A stretch of DNA of 64,000 nucleotides from Roseibium marinum (GCF_002906165.1 NZ_PPCN01000009.1:62001-126000); one strand, 5' to 3'. Numbered from the stretch's first letter, positions 43,569 through 53,555 are shown. Notes: generated by a model from the sequence alone, not told the origin. Translations and numbers: made by a program.

Positions 43569-44636
43569 ATGAGCGTCGGACTTTCCATCCATGATCTCAT
43601 GACGCCGGTGGCGGTGATCGACGAAACGATCATGGAAAACAACATCAAGGTCGCGCAGGATTATTTCGACCGGATCGGCCGGAATTTCCGGCCGCATGTC
43701 AAGACACACAAGATACCGGCCCTGGCTGCGCTCCAGACGGCGGCAGGCGCGAAAGGCATCAATTGCCAGAAGATCAGCGAGGCGGAAGTGTTCGCCGATG
43801 CCGGTTTCACCGACATTCTGATCACCTTCAACATGCTGGGTGCGGCGCGGCTGGAACGCCTGAAGGCGCTGAATGCCAGAGTGGACCTTCAGGTCGTGGC
43901 CGACAACTCTGTCGTGGTGGATGCGCTTGCCGGGCGGTTTGACGCGGACCGGCCCTTGAAGGTGCTGGTCGAATGCGACACCGGCGGTGGACGCAACGGC
44001 GTTCAGACACCTTCCGACGCGATGCAACTCGCCGAAAGGATTGACGCCTGCGCCGGTCTGGTGTTTCACGGCCTGCTGACTTATCCCAAAGCCGCCTCGG
44101 AAGCCGCGGTGGAGGCCTTCCTTGCCGAAACCGTCGGGCTTTTGAAACAGGCCGGCCTGGAGTGCCCGGTCGTCTCCCACGGCGGTTCGCCGAGCCTGTT
44201 CGATTCCGATCTTGTGTCGAGCGCGACGGAACACCGCGCCGGAACCTACATCTTCAATGACCGGGCCATGATGCGCGCCGGCATGTGCGATCTCGACGAT
44301 TGCGCCATGCAGGTCCTCGCGACCGTCGTCTCCCGCCCGACGGAAACCCGCGCGGTCCTGGATGCCGGATCCAAGGCGCTGACCTCCGATCTGCTCGGCT
44401 TCACGGATCACGGGCTCCTGGTTGACTATCCGGACGCCTCAATCGTCTCCTTGAACGAGGAACACGCCATCGTGGACCTGAGCGGATCTGCTCGAAAGCC
44501 GCAGATCGGCGACCAGGTGCGCATCGTCCCGAACCACACCTGCGTGGTCTCCAACCTGTTTGAAAAACTCGTCTTTCACCGCGATGGGGTGGTGACACGG
44601 ATAGAGACAGTCGCAGCCCGAGGGAAGGTGGTTTAG
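43569..44636 (+). CDS. D-threonine-aldolase/D-serine-dehydratase-like PLP enzyme
   Basis: The 355-residue enzyme is of the alanine-racemase-fold type III PLP family. The Schiff-base lysine lies in FRPHVKTHKIPALA near residue 41, with VECDTGGGRNGV near 138 and HGGSPSL for the cofactor phosphate. The C-terminal barrel has the metal-site pattern VRIVPNHTCVVSNLF with His and Cys, as in D-threonine aldolases and D-threo-3-hydroxyaspartate dehydratases. It likely acts on a beta-hydroxy D-amino acid, possibly one released by the M81 peptidase encoded upstream. RidA in the divergent operon would clear enamine by-products. Confidence 0.88.
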   Translation: MSVGLSIHDLMTPVAVIDETIMENNIKVAQDYFDRIGRNFRPHVKTHKIPALAALQTAAGAKGINCQKISEAEVFADAGFTDILITFNMLGAARLERLKALNARVDLQVVADNSVVVDALAGRFDADRPLKVLVECDTGGGRNGVQTPSDAMQLAERIDACAGLVFHGLLTYPKAASEAAVEAFLAETVGLLKQAGLECPVVSHGGSPSLFDSDLVSSATEHRAGTYIFNDRAMMRAGMCDLDDCAMQVLATVVSRPTETRAVLDAGSKALTSDLLGFTDHGLLVDYPDASIVSLNEEHAIVDLSGSARKPQIGDQVRIVPNHTCVVSNLFEKLVFHRDGVVTRIETVAARGKVV

Positions 44637-44692
44637 TTTGTTCCGCTATAGGGAGCGCGGGGCTGCATGGTGCGCGCCCTGGATCCCGTGAC

Positions 44693-45940
44693 TTACCCGC
44701 CAGCCACGATTCCAGAGGACGGCAGCTTGAGGGCAAATGTGGTGCAACCGCCGTCGCAGATGAGTTCCACCCGGCCGCCATGCGCGGTGGCAATGGACGA
44801 GGCTATGTAGAGGCCCAGCCCCAGGCCGTCGCTCTCTGCACTCTCACCGCGCTGGAAAGGTTGGAAAAGCCGGCGCTGCACGTCTTCTGGAATGGCTTCG
44901 CCGCGATTGACGACCGCCAGAACAAGTTCGACGCCGCTGAAGTAGCCGCGCACTTCGATCGGGCTGTCTTGCGCACCATGCTTGACTGCATTGCTGATCA
45001 GGTTCGAAAGAGCCTGCGCCAGCCGGGGTGCGTCGCACCGGACCGGGTGAGGGAATGCAAGATCCAGGGTGATGTCGCGACCTTGTTCGGCAGCCCGCAC
45101 TTCTTCCACGGCATGCGCGATGGCTTCGGCGAGCGGGGCATCGGTTTTCGGAGCGATCTTGATGCCCCCGCCAAGGCGCGACTTGGCGTGAAGCATCATG
45201 TTTTCGATCAGATCATCCATACGCAGAAGGGTGGGCCGCATCAGCTCGAGAACCTGCAGACCCCGTTCGCTCAGGTGTTCCCGGCCGAGCTGCCGGATGC
45301 CGGCAGTCAGGGCTGCGACCGGATTGCGCAGGTCGTGTCCGAGGATCGCAACGAATTCATCCCGTGCTTCTGCCAGCTTCCGTTCGTGCCGGACGAGTTC
45401 TTCCTGAGCCTTGAGCTGTTCCTCGGTCTCCAGCATTCGGCCGATAAGCTTTGCGAACATTTCAAACATCGCGATCGCACGAGCATGGGTGACTTTCCGC
45501 GGCACGGTATCCAGGGCGCACAGCGTGCCGAAGAAACTGCCGTTCGTGCGAAAGATCGGGATCGAGGCATAGCTGACAATGCCGTATTGGGCCGCTACCG
45601 GATGATTGCGGTAAATCTCATCTTCCGTTGAATCGTTGAACATGATTTTCTTGGCCGTGTCGCGCACGGTCTGGCAGAAGGTCGACCGGACATCGATTTC
45701 GTCGCCTTCTATCAGCCCGAATTCGATCTCGTCGAGCGAGCGGCAGGTAACCCAGCGGTCCTGTGTCACCCGGGCCACGGCCACGAAGCGCATGCCGGTG
45801 GCCAGCATCACGGTTTCGAGGATCGGTCCGACGGTCTCACTTGCGGCGATTGTTTCGATATCTGCCTGAAAGTCATGGCGACCGGTTTTATAGACCGCAT
45901 TGTTCTGAAGACGTGCTGTCACTTGCGCGGAAGTGTCCAT
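44693..45940 (-). CDS. GAF-domain sensor histidine kinase
   Basis: The 415-residue cytosolic kinase has a GAF domain (about residues 25-170, including SYASIPIFRTNGSFFGTLCALD), a coiled linker (EEQLKAQEELVRHERKLAEARDE), the phosphoacceptor His in VAILGHDLRNP, and an ATPase domain with N-box LSNLISNAVKHG and G-box DGLGLGLYIASSIATAHGG. The GAF type resembles those in phytochrome-like or redox sensors, but the chromophore Cys cannot be assigned. ATG 45940 has AAAGGA six bases upstream. No response regulator is adjacent, so its partner is unknown. Confidence 0.9.
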   Translation of the reverse strand: MDTSAQVTARLQNNAVYKTGRHDFQADIETIAASETVGPILETVMLATGMRFVAVARVTQDRWVTCRSLDEIEFGLIEGDEIDVRSTFCQTVRDTAKKIMFNDSTEDEIYRNHPVAAQYGIVSYASIPIFRTNGSFFGTLCALDTVPRKVTHARAIAMFEMFAKLIGRMLETEEQLKAQEELVRHERKLAEARDEFVAILGHDLRNPVAALTAGIRQLGREHLSERGLQVLELMRPTLLRMDDLIENMMLHAKSRLGGGIKIAPKTDAPLAEAIAHAVEEVRAAEQGRDITLDLAFPHPVRCDAPRLAQALSNLISNAVKHGAQDSPIEVRGYFSGVELVLAVVNRGEAIPEDVQRRLFQPFQRGESAESDGLGLGLYIASSIATAHGGRVELICDGGCTTFALKLPSSGIVAGG

Positions 45941-46305
45941 CCGATGTCCTTTGGCGTCTGGTGCGTCTCGTCGGTGTTCAGATGAACGCGGGTATAATTC
46001 CACATGAATGTAAGCTGATCCAGTTCGCCAGCATCGGAAATTCGTGGGGGATGGTCGCAATGTATGGCGGATCGCCGCAAGCAGGCGGTGTCCACAATGC
46101 ACATCAATATGCTTCCGGAGTTTCGCTATCTAGAGTCTTTGGGCCGTGAATCCAAGTCCAAATCGCTTTCAAACGCAAATGCCGCGAATGCAGAAAGCTT
46201 TGTGGTTCCACGCCATCAGGGGAGTTCGCACAGCGGTTGTCTGAACAAGAGAAGTTTTCCGTCCCTGTTGTCACAGCGTTTTGGCGAACGCGCATGCTCC
46301 GGGTG
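45941..46305. other. 365-bp intergenic region
   Basis: It lies between the histidine-kinase start and the end of the ABC ATPase gene, both on the minus strand. A minus-strand frame at 46104-46364 overlaps the ABC gene's 3' end and has no coding character. I see no clear terminator or repeat. Confidence 0.35.
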
Positions 46306-47433
46306 TCAAACCAGCATGGCCGCCGGATCAAGTTTTTCGACAGACAGTTGTCTTTCGAAAGCAATGCCGGCCTCGTCGAACAAGTGGCAATCCGTACCGT
46401 TCAGACCCATTGCGACCGGCACGCCGACCCTGGCAGCCGCGGAGCCCGGCAACAGGCTGCAGAAGGTCGATTTCGCGCCCTCCACGGCGCTGTAGGTCAC
46501 TGTGTGAATGCCGAGATGTTCCACCACATTCGGGACGACCTCGATCGAGGCATCCGCACGCTCAATCGTCAGATCCTCCGGCCGGATGCCAAGCGTCAGT
46601 GTTTTGCCGGCGACTGCGCCATGCGCCGAAACCTTTACGGTCAGTTCCTGGCCGGAGGGCAGGGTAACGATGACCCCGTCTCCGGTCGCTTGCTTTCCGG
46701 TCACCTCGATGAAGTTCATCTTCGGATTGCCGATGAAGCCCGCGACGAACAGGTTCCGGGGCTTGTGATACAGATCCAGAGGCGTGCCGACCTGGGAGAT
46801 CACACCGAGATCCAGCACAACGATCCTGTCGGCCATGGTCATGGCTTCCACCTGGTCGTGGGTCACGTAGATCATCGTGGCGTCCAGGGTGTTATGCAGT
46901 TTTGCAAGTTCCACCCGCATTTCCGCGCGGAGCGCGGCGTCGAGGTTTGACAGCGGTTCGTCGAACAGGAAGACGGACGGCGCGCGAACGATGGCGCGCC
47001 CGATGGCAACGCGCTGGCGCTGGCCGCCTGAAAGCTCGCCCGGTTTGTGCAGCAGGCGGTCGGTCAGCTGCAGAATGCCGGCGGCGGCCTGGACCTTCTC
47101 TTCCACCTTGTCGTTCGCCAGGCGTTCGACCCGCAGGGGAAAGGCGATATTTTCGTAGACGGTCATATGCGGATAAAGCGCATAGGACTGAAACACCATG
47201 GCAATGCCACGTTTGACCGGCGGGAGATTGTTCACGACCTTGCTGTCGATCGTGATATCGCCGCCCGTGATTTCCTCAAGCCCCGCAATCATGCGCAGCA
47301 AGGTCGACTTTCCGCATCCGGACGGTCCGACAAAAACGATGAATTCGCCGTGGTTCACATCAAGATTGACGCCCTTGATGACTTCCATCTGGCCATAGTT
47401 CTTGCGTACGTCGCGCAGCTGCAACTCGCCCAT
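46306..47433 (-). CDS. sugar ABC transporter ATPase (UgpC/MalK type)
   Basis: The 375-residue ATPase has Walker [10 protein letters not shown], signature LSGGQRQR, Walker [14 protein letters not shown], switch [10 protein letters not shown], and the C-terminal TOBE regulatory barrel ([23 protein letters not shown]). It powers a CUT1 carbohydrate importer. ATG 47433 has AAGGA about seven bases upstream; ATG 47439 abuts that site and is less likely. It is the last gene of the seven-gene amino-sugar operon. Confidence 0.93.
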   Translation of the reverse strand: MGELQLRDVRKNYGQMEVIKGVNLDVNHGEFIVFVGPSGCGKSTLLRMIAGLEEITGGDITIDSKVVNNLPPVKRGIAMVFQSYALYPHMTVYENIAFPLRVERLANDKVEEKVQAAAGILQLTDRLLHKPGELSGGQRQRVAIGRAIVRAPSVFLFDEPLSNLDAALRAEMRVELAKLHNTLDATMIYVTHDQVEAMTMADRIVVLDLGVISQVGTPLDLYHKPRNLFVAGFIGNPKMNFIEVTGKQATGDGVIVTLPSGQELTVKVSAHGAVAGKTLTLGIRPEDLTIERADASIEVVPNVVEHLGIHTVTYSAVEGAKSTFCSLLPGSAAARVGVPVAMGLNGTDCHLFDEAGIAFERQLSVEKLDPAAMLV

Positions 47434-47515
47434 GGTCATTCCTTTTCCGTAGCCATGACCGGGCCCCTGATCCGTAAGATTTGGGAGGAGAGGGGCCCGG
47501 CCGGTGCTTAAGGTG

Positions 47516-48727
47516 TTACTTGAATTCCTCAAGCTGTTCGGCGGCGATCTCGATCGCCTCGTCCGGCTCGACTTCGCCGAGAACGACGCCCTGAACGGCT
47601 TCGTTGATGGAGTCCTGCAGGCCGACATAATCGGTCACGAACGGCTCCGGACCACCGGTCGGGATCGCATCCAGGAAGGCTTTCCAGGTGGGATCGGCCT
47701 TGAGGATGTCCTGCACCTCGGGCATGTCGCGCAGCGGCGTGTAGCCCTCGGCGATCTCGAACGCCATCTGGTTTTCCGGGTTGGTCAGCAGCTTGGCGAG
47801 GGACAGCGCCTGTTCCTCGACACCGGAGCCCTTGAACACGGCCAGGGAGTCGGTGATCAGCAGAGTGCCCGGACCGCCGCTCGGTCCGACCGGGATCGGA
47901 GCCACGCCCCAGTTCACGTCTTTCACGCGCACCCGTTCCCACGGGCCGGAAATGAACATGCCGATCTTGCCTTCGGAGAACAGCGGGCGAAGTTTCGCGC
48001 GGTCATAGGCGACAGGGCCAGGCTGGGAGACTTCGGCCATCTTGCCGTAGAAAGCGAGCGCTTCGACATTGTTCGGCGAATTGAAAACGATTTCGCCCTC
48101 GTCGTTGATGACTGCACCGCCATTCGTATACACGTAGTTCATGAACTGGTGCATGGTGTTGTCGAAGGACGCCGCGGCAAGTCCGAAACCGTCTGAATCG
48201 GTCTTGTCCTTGATCGCCTTGGCGGCCTCATACATTTCGTCCCAGGTCTTCGGCGGCGTTTCCGGATCGAGACCGGCTTCCTTGAACAGGTCCTTGTTCC
48301 AGTAAAGGGCCTTGGTCGAGAAGGCGCGCGGCAGGCCCCACTGCTTGCCGTTGGCGGTGATGGTGCCAAGGATCGGCGCGGCGTAGGTGGCCTTTTCTTC
48401 CTCGGTCATGTCGACGGGAATGATCAGGTCGTTGGCCGCGAGCTGCTTCAGGGTGCGAGAACCCATATAGGCGACCGCGGGCGGATTGCCGGCGCTGGCG
48501 AGCGTCGTGGATTTTTCCTGGCACTGGCCCCAGGGGACGAACTCGACTTCCACCTTGAAGCCCGGGTTGTCTGCCTCCCAGCCCTTGATCAGTTCGTCCT
48601 GGATCGGGATACCGGCACCGGTATTGTCGCCGCAGTTGATCATGTGGATGGTTTTGTCTTCCGCCTGGGCGGCGGCGACGAGGGTGAACGCGAAAGCTCC
48701 CCCCATTAGCACTGATTTGAGTGTCAT
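47516..48727 (-). CDS. sugar ABC transporter substrate-binding protein
   Basis: The 403-residue protein has a signal peptide ([22 protein letters not shown]) and an SBP family 1 fold for carbohydrates ([39 protein letters not shown]). Two Cys near residue 32 and 68 may pair. Gene context with ROK kinase, MurQ and NagA suggests an amino-sugar oligosaccharide as ligand. Gaps to the permease and ATPase genes are 36 and 82 bp. Confidence 0.92.
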   Translation of the reverse strand: MTLKSVLMGGAFAFTLVAAAQAEDKTIHMINCGDNTGAGIPIQDELIKGWEADNPGFKVEVEFVPWGQCQEKSTTLASAGNPPAVAYMGSRTLKQLAANDLIIPVDMTEEEKATYAAPILGTITANGKQWGLPRAFSTKALYWNKDLFKEAGLDPETPPKTWDEMYEAAKAIKDKTDSDGFGLAAASFDNTMHQFMNYVYTNGGAVINDEGEIVFNSPNNVEALAFYGKMAEVSQPGPVAYDRAKLRPLFSEGKIGMFISGPWERVRVKDVNWGVAPIPVGPSGGPGTLLITDSLAVFKGSGVEEQALSLAKLLTNPENQMAFEIAEGYTPLRDMPEVQDILKADPTWKAFLDAIPTGGPEPFVTDYVGLQDSINEAVQGVVLGEVEPDEAIEIAAEQLEEFK

Positions 48728-48763
48728 CTGAATTTCCCTTTCTGGTTGGTTTTTTTATTATTT

Positions 48764-49606
48764 TTATTCTTTCACGGCGCCGGCCGTCAGGCCGGCGACG
48801 ATGTAGCGTTGAAGGAACACATAGACGAACAGCACGGGCAGGATGCCCACGAGGCTGGCGGCCATGAGTTCGTTCCAGACAACCGTTTGGCGTCCGAAGA
48901 ACTGGAAGAGCCCAACCGGCAGGGGGTTCAGCTCGTTCACGGAGTTGAAGGTCAGCGCGAAGATGAACTGCTGCGCGTAGGCGGTGATGAATGCGGTAAT
49001 CGTGACGACGACGATGCCGGGCAGGGCGACGGGAATAATCACCCGCCACAGGGTGTAGAGTTTTCCCGCACCGTCCACCCAGGCCGCTTCTTCCAGTTCC
49101 CTGGGAATGCGGATCAGATAGGACCGCAACAACCAGATGCCGGTCGGGATCACGAAGGCGGTGCCAGGTGCGATCATCGCAAAATAGGTGTTCAACAGGC
49201 CGTATTGCTGCATCAGCTTGAACAGCGGGATGATCAGAACCGCGCCGGAGAACATGTTCACCGCGATGAACAGGCCAAGCAGCGTGTTGCGGGCGGGAAA
49301 TTCAAACCGGGCAAAGGCATACGCGGCGGGAATGATGCAGATGAGCCCCAGCACGGTCACCACTGTCGCGATGAAGAACGAGTTGAACATGTACAACCAC
49401 AAGAGCGGCACGTTTTCCCACATGGTGAAATAGGCGTCGAAGCTCATTTCGTCGGTGATGAACCGGTAGGGAATTGAGAACAGGCCGCTGAGCGGGCGGA
49501 GCGAGACCACGAAGGCTTCCACGAACGGCGCCAGGACGAAGGTCAGGAAGAGCGCAAGGCCGCTATAGATCAGCACATATTCGTACCAGCGATACTTATG
49601 CAGCAT
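48764..49606 (-). CDS. sugar ABC transporter permease (MalG-like)
   Basis: The 280-residue inner-membrane permease has six membrane helices and the EAA loop RIPRELEEAAWVDGAGKLYTLWRVIIPVALPGIVV. It pairs with the MalF-like permease, whose gene overlaps it by 11 bp, to form the CUT1 channel. Confidence 0.93.
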   Translation of the reverse strand: MLHKYRWYEYVLIYSGLALFLTFVLAPFVEAFVVSLRPLSGLFSIPYRFITDEMSFDAYFTMWENVPLLWLYMFNSFFIATVVTVLGLICIIPAAYAFARFEFPARNTLLGLFIAVNMFSGAVLIIPLFKLMQQYGLLNTYFAMIAPGTAFVIPTGIWLLRSYLIRIPRELEEAAWVDGAGKLYTLWRVIIPVALPGIVVVTITAFITAYAQQFIFALTFNSVNELNPLPVGLFQFFGRQTVVWNELMAASLVGILPVLFVYVFLQRYIVAGLTAGAVKE

Positions 49607-50492
49607 TGTTGGGGCTCCTTCTGGCGAGGCGCGACAGCAGCATGAAATAAACGAGCATGAAGGATCCCAGGAACAGCACGATCATCACCGTGCGGGCCGC
49701 GCCTTCGCCGTATTTAAAACGGCTGATCGCGGTCTTGTAGGTGTCGATGATCATCGTTGTGGTCGCCCCGCGAGGGCCACCCTCCGTCAGGATCCAGATG
49801 ATATCGAAGGAATTGAATGTGGCGATGGCCGAGAGCAGCGCCATGGTGGCGATGGAAGGAACGATCAGCGGCAGCGTGATCCGGCGGAACCGGTAAAAGC
49901 GGGACGCCCCGTCGACCCAGGCGGCCTCGAAAAGATCCCTGGAGATCGACTGCATCGAGGCCAGCAGATAGATCGTCACCATCGGAACGCCGATCCACAC
50001 ATCGGTCACGATGGTCGACATGAAGGCGGAATTCTTGTAGGCGAGGAATTCGAACGGTCCGCTGAGAATGCCGATGCGCTGCGCCACGCCGGAAATCATT
50101 CCGAACTGGCCGTTGTACATCCAGCCCCAGATGAACACGCCGATAGCGATCGGTATCACCCAGGGCGGCATGACCAGAATACGGAACAGCGTCCGGCCCG
50201 GAACCATGGCGTTCAGCAGCACGGCTCCCAGCATTCCGATCAGCATCTTGAGACCGACCGACAGGCCCATCCAGTAGAAGGTCCGCGCGATGACTTCCGG
50301 GAAGCGGCGGGACATGATCTTCTCGTAATTTTCGAGCCCGACATATTCGAAATTCGGGCTCATGCTGGTGTTGGTGAACGACAGGCGGAATGTCTCGAAC
50401 AGCGGATAGGCCACGACCGCCACCATCACGAGAGTTGCCGGCACCAGCAGCAGAAACGGGAAATAGTCTTTTTGTTTTGCTGTGTGCGCCAT
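49596..50492 (-). CDS. sugar ABC transporter permease (MalF-like)
   Basis: The 298-residue permease carries the EAA loop ISRDLFEAAWVDGASRFYRFRRITLPLIVPSIAT and six predicted helices. It lies 8 bp after the Gfo/Idh gene and overlaps the MalG-like gene by 11 bp. Confidence 0.93.
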   Translation of the reverse strand: MAHTAKQKDYFPFLLLVPATLVMVAVVAYPLFETFRLSFTNTSMSPNFEYVGLENYEKIMSRRFPEVIARTFYWMGLSVGLKMLIGMLGAVLLNAMVPGRTLFRILVMPPWVIPIAIGVFIWGWMYNGQFGMISGVAQRIGILSGPFEFLAYKNSAFMSTIVTDVWIGVPMVTIYLLASMQSISRDLFEAAWVDGASRFYRFRRITLPLIVPSIATMALLSAIATFNSFDIIWILTEGGPRGATTTMIIDTYKTAISRFKYGEGAARTVMIVLFLGSFMLVYFMLLSRLARRSPNNAA

Positions 50493-50500
50493 GCGATCCC

Positions 50501-51670
50501 CTATGCCAGCCCGTAGCTGTCGAATTGCTGCCAGGTGTCGGCGAGATCGAGAACGCTGCGCGTCCGGCGCGCCTCATCGAGTTTGATCGCGGTCAGTCCC
50601 GCTTCAAGTGCGTCCAGAACGCCGACGGGCAGGTCTCCACCATTCCTGAAATAGCGAACCAGGTCCCCGGCCATGGCGTCGTCGGCGCCGTAATGGCCGC
50701 CCCTGCCAGCATCGACAAGCTGCGGTCTGTCCACCAGGCAGGCGGAGGTCAGGGCGTCATGGACCTTGTAGTAGTTGCGGATGAAATCGCCTTCCGCCAT
50801 GCCCTTGGTGCCCATCACGGCAAAGCGGCGGAACTCGTCGGGCACATACAAGTTGGTGTGGAAACACAGATTGGCGCCGTCTTCATATTCGATCAGCGCT
50901 GTCTGGTAGTCGATGATGTCGCCGTCGGAATCGAAATCGGCGTTGCCGCCGCCCCAGCGCGGCGTGAACGGATCGGCCCGGCCGTGGAATTCCGGTGCCG
51001 GAAAGCTGTGATCTTGATCCGGCCGGTTTTCCGGCACGAAACTCTTGCGCCCGCCGAAACTGGAGACAAACCGCGGGCGGCAGCCGGTCACACCCTGATA
51101 GAGATCGAGATCGTGGCAGCATTTTTCCAGCATGAAACCGCCGGAATTCTTCGCGTAGCGCCGCCAGTCGCGCATGAAGAAGGAGCCGTGATACGGGCCG
51201 ATATGCTCGGACGCCTCAATCGACACGACCTTGCCGATCTGGCCTGTCCTGAGGCTCTTCTGCAGCTCCTTGTAGAGCGGCGAATAGCGCAGAACCAAGC
51301 CGACCAGGACCCGCTTCGACCCGCCGTGCTGCTTCATCAGGTCGAGCAACTCGAAGGTTTCCGCTTCGCTGATGACGACCGGCTTTTCGCAGAAAATATA
51401 GCGGACATCCGATTTCAGCGCGGTCCTGAGGTGGTCCATATGCATGAAATTGGGCGACCCGATCATCAACAGGTCGAGTTTTTCCCTGTCAAGCATGCCT
51501 TGCAGGTCCGAATAGGATGTCAGCGTGTTGCCGATCTTCGCCTCGACATATTTCAGACCGGCCGGCGTCGGATCGACATAGGCGCAGGGATCCAGGTCCT
51601 CCGAAACGGAGAACAGGCAATTGCTGACATTCGCGATACGTGCGCCAAGTCCGACATACCCGGTCTTCAT
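50501..51670 (-). CDS. Gfo/Idh/MocA-family oxidoreductase
   Basis: The 389-residue NAD(P)-dependent enzyme has an N-terminal Rossmann domain (YVGLGARIANVSNCLFS; LLMIGSPNFMHMDHLRTAL; CEKPVV with the conserved Glu-Lys-Pro near residue 96) and a C-terminal beta-sheet domain. It would oxidise or reduce a sugar or sugar derivative. Some members are glycosidases that use NAD transiently (GH4-like or GH109 chemistry), which would fit an amino-sugar oligosaccharide path. It overlaps cutC by 4 bp. Confidence 0.9.
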   Translation of the reverse strand: MKTGYVGLGARIANVSNCLFSVSEDLDPCAYVDPTPAGLKYVEAKIGNTLTSYSDLQGMLDREKLDLLMIGSPNFMHMDHLRTALKSDVRYIFCEKPVVISEAETFELLDLMKQHGGSKRVLVGLVLRYSPLYKELQKSLRTGQIGKVVSIEASEHIGPYHGSFFMRDWRRYAKNSGGFMLEKCCHDLDLYQGVTGCRPRFVSSFGGRKSFVPENRPDQDHSFPAPEFHGRADPFTPRWGGGNADFDSDGDIIDYQTALIEYEDGANLCFHTNLYVPDEFRRFAVMGTKGMAEGDFIRNYYKVHDALTSACLVDRPQLVDAGRGGHYGADDAMAGDLVRYFRNGGDLPVGVLDALEAGLTAIKLDEARRTRSVLDLADTWQQFDSYGLA

Positions 51671-52413
51671 GCCGCGGCCTCCGTGAATTGGTCCATCGCG
51701 CCGCGAAGCTCGCGGACGAGGGCTGAGTTGGTTTTTCTGATGCCGGAAGGCGGGACCAGGCCAAGCCGGGTCTCCGGCGTATCCGCGTTGTCGGCCTCCG
51801 CGGGTGAGGAACAGGACGCGTGCAACTCGTTGACGGAAGTGTGCCGCAAGATGTGCGCGGCGTTCGCACTGGAAACACCGGACCCGGCCATCACCGGAAT
51901 ACGTCCGGAAGCATGGCGGACGGTTGACGCGAGGACTTCAAGACCCTGGTCCGCCCTGCCAGCCTGACCCGATGTGAGTATGCGTTCGAAACCGAGTTCC
52001 AGCGCCTGCGAAACACCCTTGGCGATATCGCGCAGGGTGTCGAATGCGCGGTGCAGGGTCGCCGGCAGACATGTGCCGGAAAGCGCGGTTGCCAGAAAAG
52101 CCCGGTCCAGTTCGTATTCCCCGGTGAGCGCGCCGATCACAATTCCCGCGAGACCGGCCTGTTCAGCGGCTTGAATATCGCGCAGCATCAGTGTCTTGTC
52201 GGCATCGGAATAGGAAAATCCACCGGCATGCGGCCGGATCATCGCATAGACGGGAATTGGCAAACCGGAAGCAGCTGCCATCAGGCCGGACGAAGGCGTG
52301 AGGCCGCCTTCGGACAGGGCCGCGCACAGTTCTATGCGGTCGGCGCCGTTTTCCGCCGCCGTCCAGGCGCCTTCGATCGTGTCCACGCAAACCTCCAGCG
52401 GGATACGCCTCAT
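51667..52413 (-). CDS. CutC-family protein
   Basis: The 248-residue TIM-barrel protein matches CutC (LEVCVDTIEGAWTAAENGADRIELCAALSEGGLTPS, MIRPHAGGFSYSD, HRAFDTLRD, GFERILTSGQA). CutC was once linked to copper tolerance in E. coli, but its activity is not established. Its position here, overlapping both an oxidoreductase and a ROK sugar kinase gene by 4 bp, suggests a role in amino-sugar metabolism rather than metal handling. Confidence 0.92.
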   Translation of the reverse strand: MRRIPLEVCVDTIEGAWTAAENGADRIELCAALSEGGLTPSSGLMAAASGLPIPVYAMIRPHAGGFSYSDADKTLMLRDIQAAEQAGLAGIVIGALTGEYELDRAFLATALSGTCLPATLHRAFDTLRDIAKGVSQALELGFERILTSGQAGRADQGLEVLASTVRHASGRIPVMAGSGVSSANAAHILRHTSVNELHASCSSPAEADNADTPETRLGLVPPSGIRKTNSALVRELRGAMDQFTEAAA

Positions 52414-53321
52414 GCGCTCACCTCCGTGAAAGTCCGGCGCGCGGCGATGCCCGCACCCTGCAGGCCGCCGTTTTCGGCGAACCGTCCCTTGATCACCAGC
52501 GGATCGGGATACTGCGCCAGTACGAGCGCCCTGGTTTTGCGGTCGATCAGGTCAAGCAACGCACCGTCACCGGAAAGGCCGCCGCTGACCGGGATGACAT
52601 CCGGGCCAAGTGTGTTCACCAGAACCGACAGCGCTCTTGAAAGCAGGATTGCATAGGCTTCGACGGTCGCGGATCCGGCGGGATCTTTCGCGTGCCAGGC
52701 GTGTGTGATCTCCTTGCTGGAAAGAGCGGTGCCATGCAGCGAGGTGTGAATGCGTTCCATGCCGCGCGCGGAGCAGACGGCATCGATGCAGCCGGTCTGG
52801 CCGCAGCCGCAGGGATAATGCTCCAGTCCCCGCAATTGCCCGCCTGCGGTCGGATCCACGACGGGACCATGTCCCCATTCGCCGGCAACGCCGCCGAAAC
52901 CCTTGATCAGGTCTCCGTTGACCACCAGTCCGCCGCCGACGCCTGACCCGAGAATGATACCAAAGACGACAGCCTTGCCCCGGCCGGTTCCGGCCACAGC
53001 TTCGGCCAGCGCGAAGGCATTGGCGTCATTGATGATCAGCACGCGGCGGCCAAGCGCTGTTTGCAGATCCTGCAGGACAGGCCGTTTATGCAGGCAGGGG
53101 ATATTGGCGACATCGGCGATGCCGCTCCGGTCGTCGAATGCTCCGGCGAGGGAAATCGAGATCGGGGAGTGGTTGTCCGCGGCGCAGGCCGCGATTGCCG
53201 CGACAAACGCATCCCAGTCGTCTCCAGGCGTGGCGACCCGGCCGGTTTCGGCGACGGTTCCATCCTCCTGAAGGGCGCCATGACGGATGAAGGAGCCCCC
53301 GATATCGAAACAGGTAATCAT
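52410..53321 (-). CDS. ROK-family sugar kinase (N-acetylglucosamine/N-acetylmannosamine type)
   Basis: The 303-residue kinase has the N-terminal phosphate loop CFDIGGSFIRHG, the catalytic Asp in INDANAFALAEA, ILGSGVGGGLVVNG and the zinc motif HYPCGCGQTGCIDA typical of ROK kinases acting on N-acetyl amino sugars. It would phosphorylate an imported sugar at O6 for NagA/MurQ. It starts the transporter operon, with a candidate operator 47 bases upstream of its start. Confidence 0.92.
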   Translation of the reverse strand: MITCFDIGGSFIRHGALQEDGTVAETGRVATPGDDWDAFVAAIAACAADNHSPISISLAGAFDDRSGIADVANIPCLHKRPVLQDLQTALGRRVLIINDANAFALAEAVAGTGRGKAVVFGIILGSGVGGGLVVNGDLIKGFGGVAGEWGHGPVVDPTAGGQLRGLEHYPCGCGQTGCIDAVCSARGMERIHTSLHGTALSSKEITHAWHAKDPAGSATVEAYAILLSRALSVLVNTLGPDVIPVSGGLSGDGALLDLIDRKTRALVLAQYPDPLVIKGRFAENGGLQGAGIAARRTFTEVSA

Positions 53322-53367
53322 TGCCTGCTTAAACGCCTCTGGATTTTATTCGTTAACATCCATTTAC

Positions 53368-53389
53368 AATACCAATATGCAACCAATTG
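53368..53389 (-). promoter_or_regulatory. candidate GntR operator upstream of the ROK/transporter operon
   Basis: Minus strand CAATTGGTTGCATATTGGTATT contains two TTGGT repeats; the same TTGGTAT element occurs at 54591-54612 upstream of the GntR gene. This suggests that one regulator controls both operons. The other bases of 53322-53555 show no gene. Confidence 0.45.
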
Positions 53390-53555
53390 ACAGGTGAGTA
53401 AACCAAAAAAAATAATTGGCATGGCTTTTTTAACGAGTATGGCAGCACCAGTCGCGCCCGCCGCACCGCTTGAACGGGTTGGGGAGGCGGAAGAATTTCG
53501 GACATATTTGAAGTAGGGCGGTTGGAAGGTGCCTATAGCGGCAAAGGTTCGCTCC

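Noticed and set aside
46104..46364. 86-codon minus-strand frame beyond the ABC ATPase gene
   Set aside because: It overlaps the 3' end of the ATPase gene in another frame, and its codon use and composition are not gene-like.
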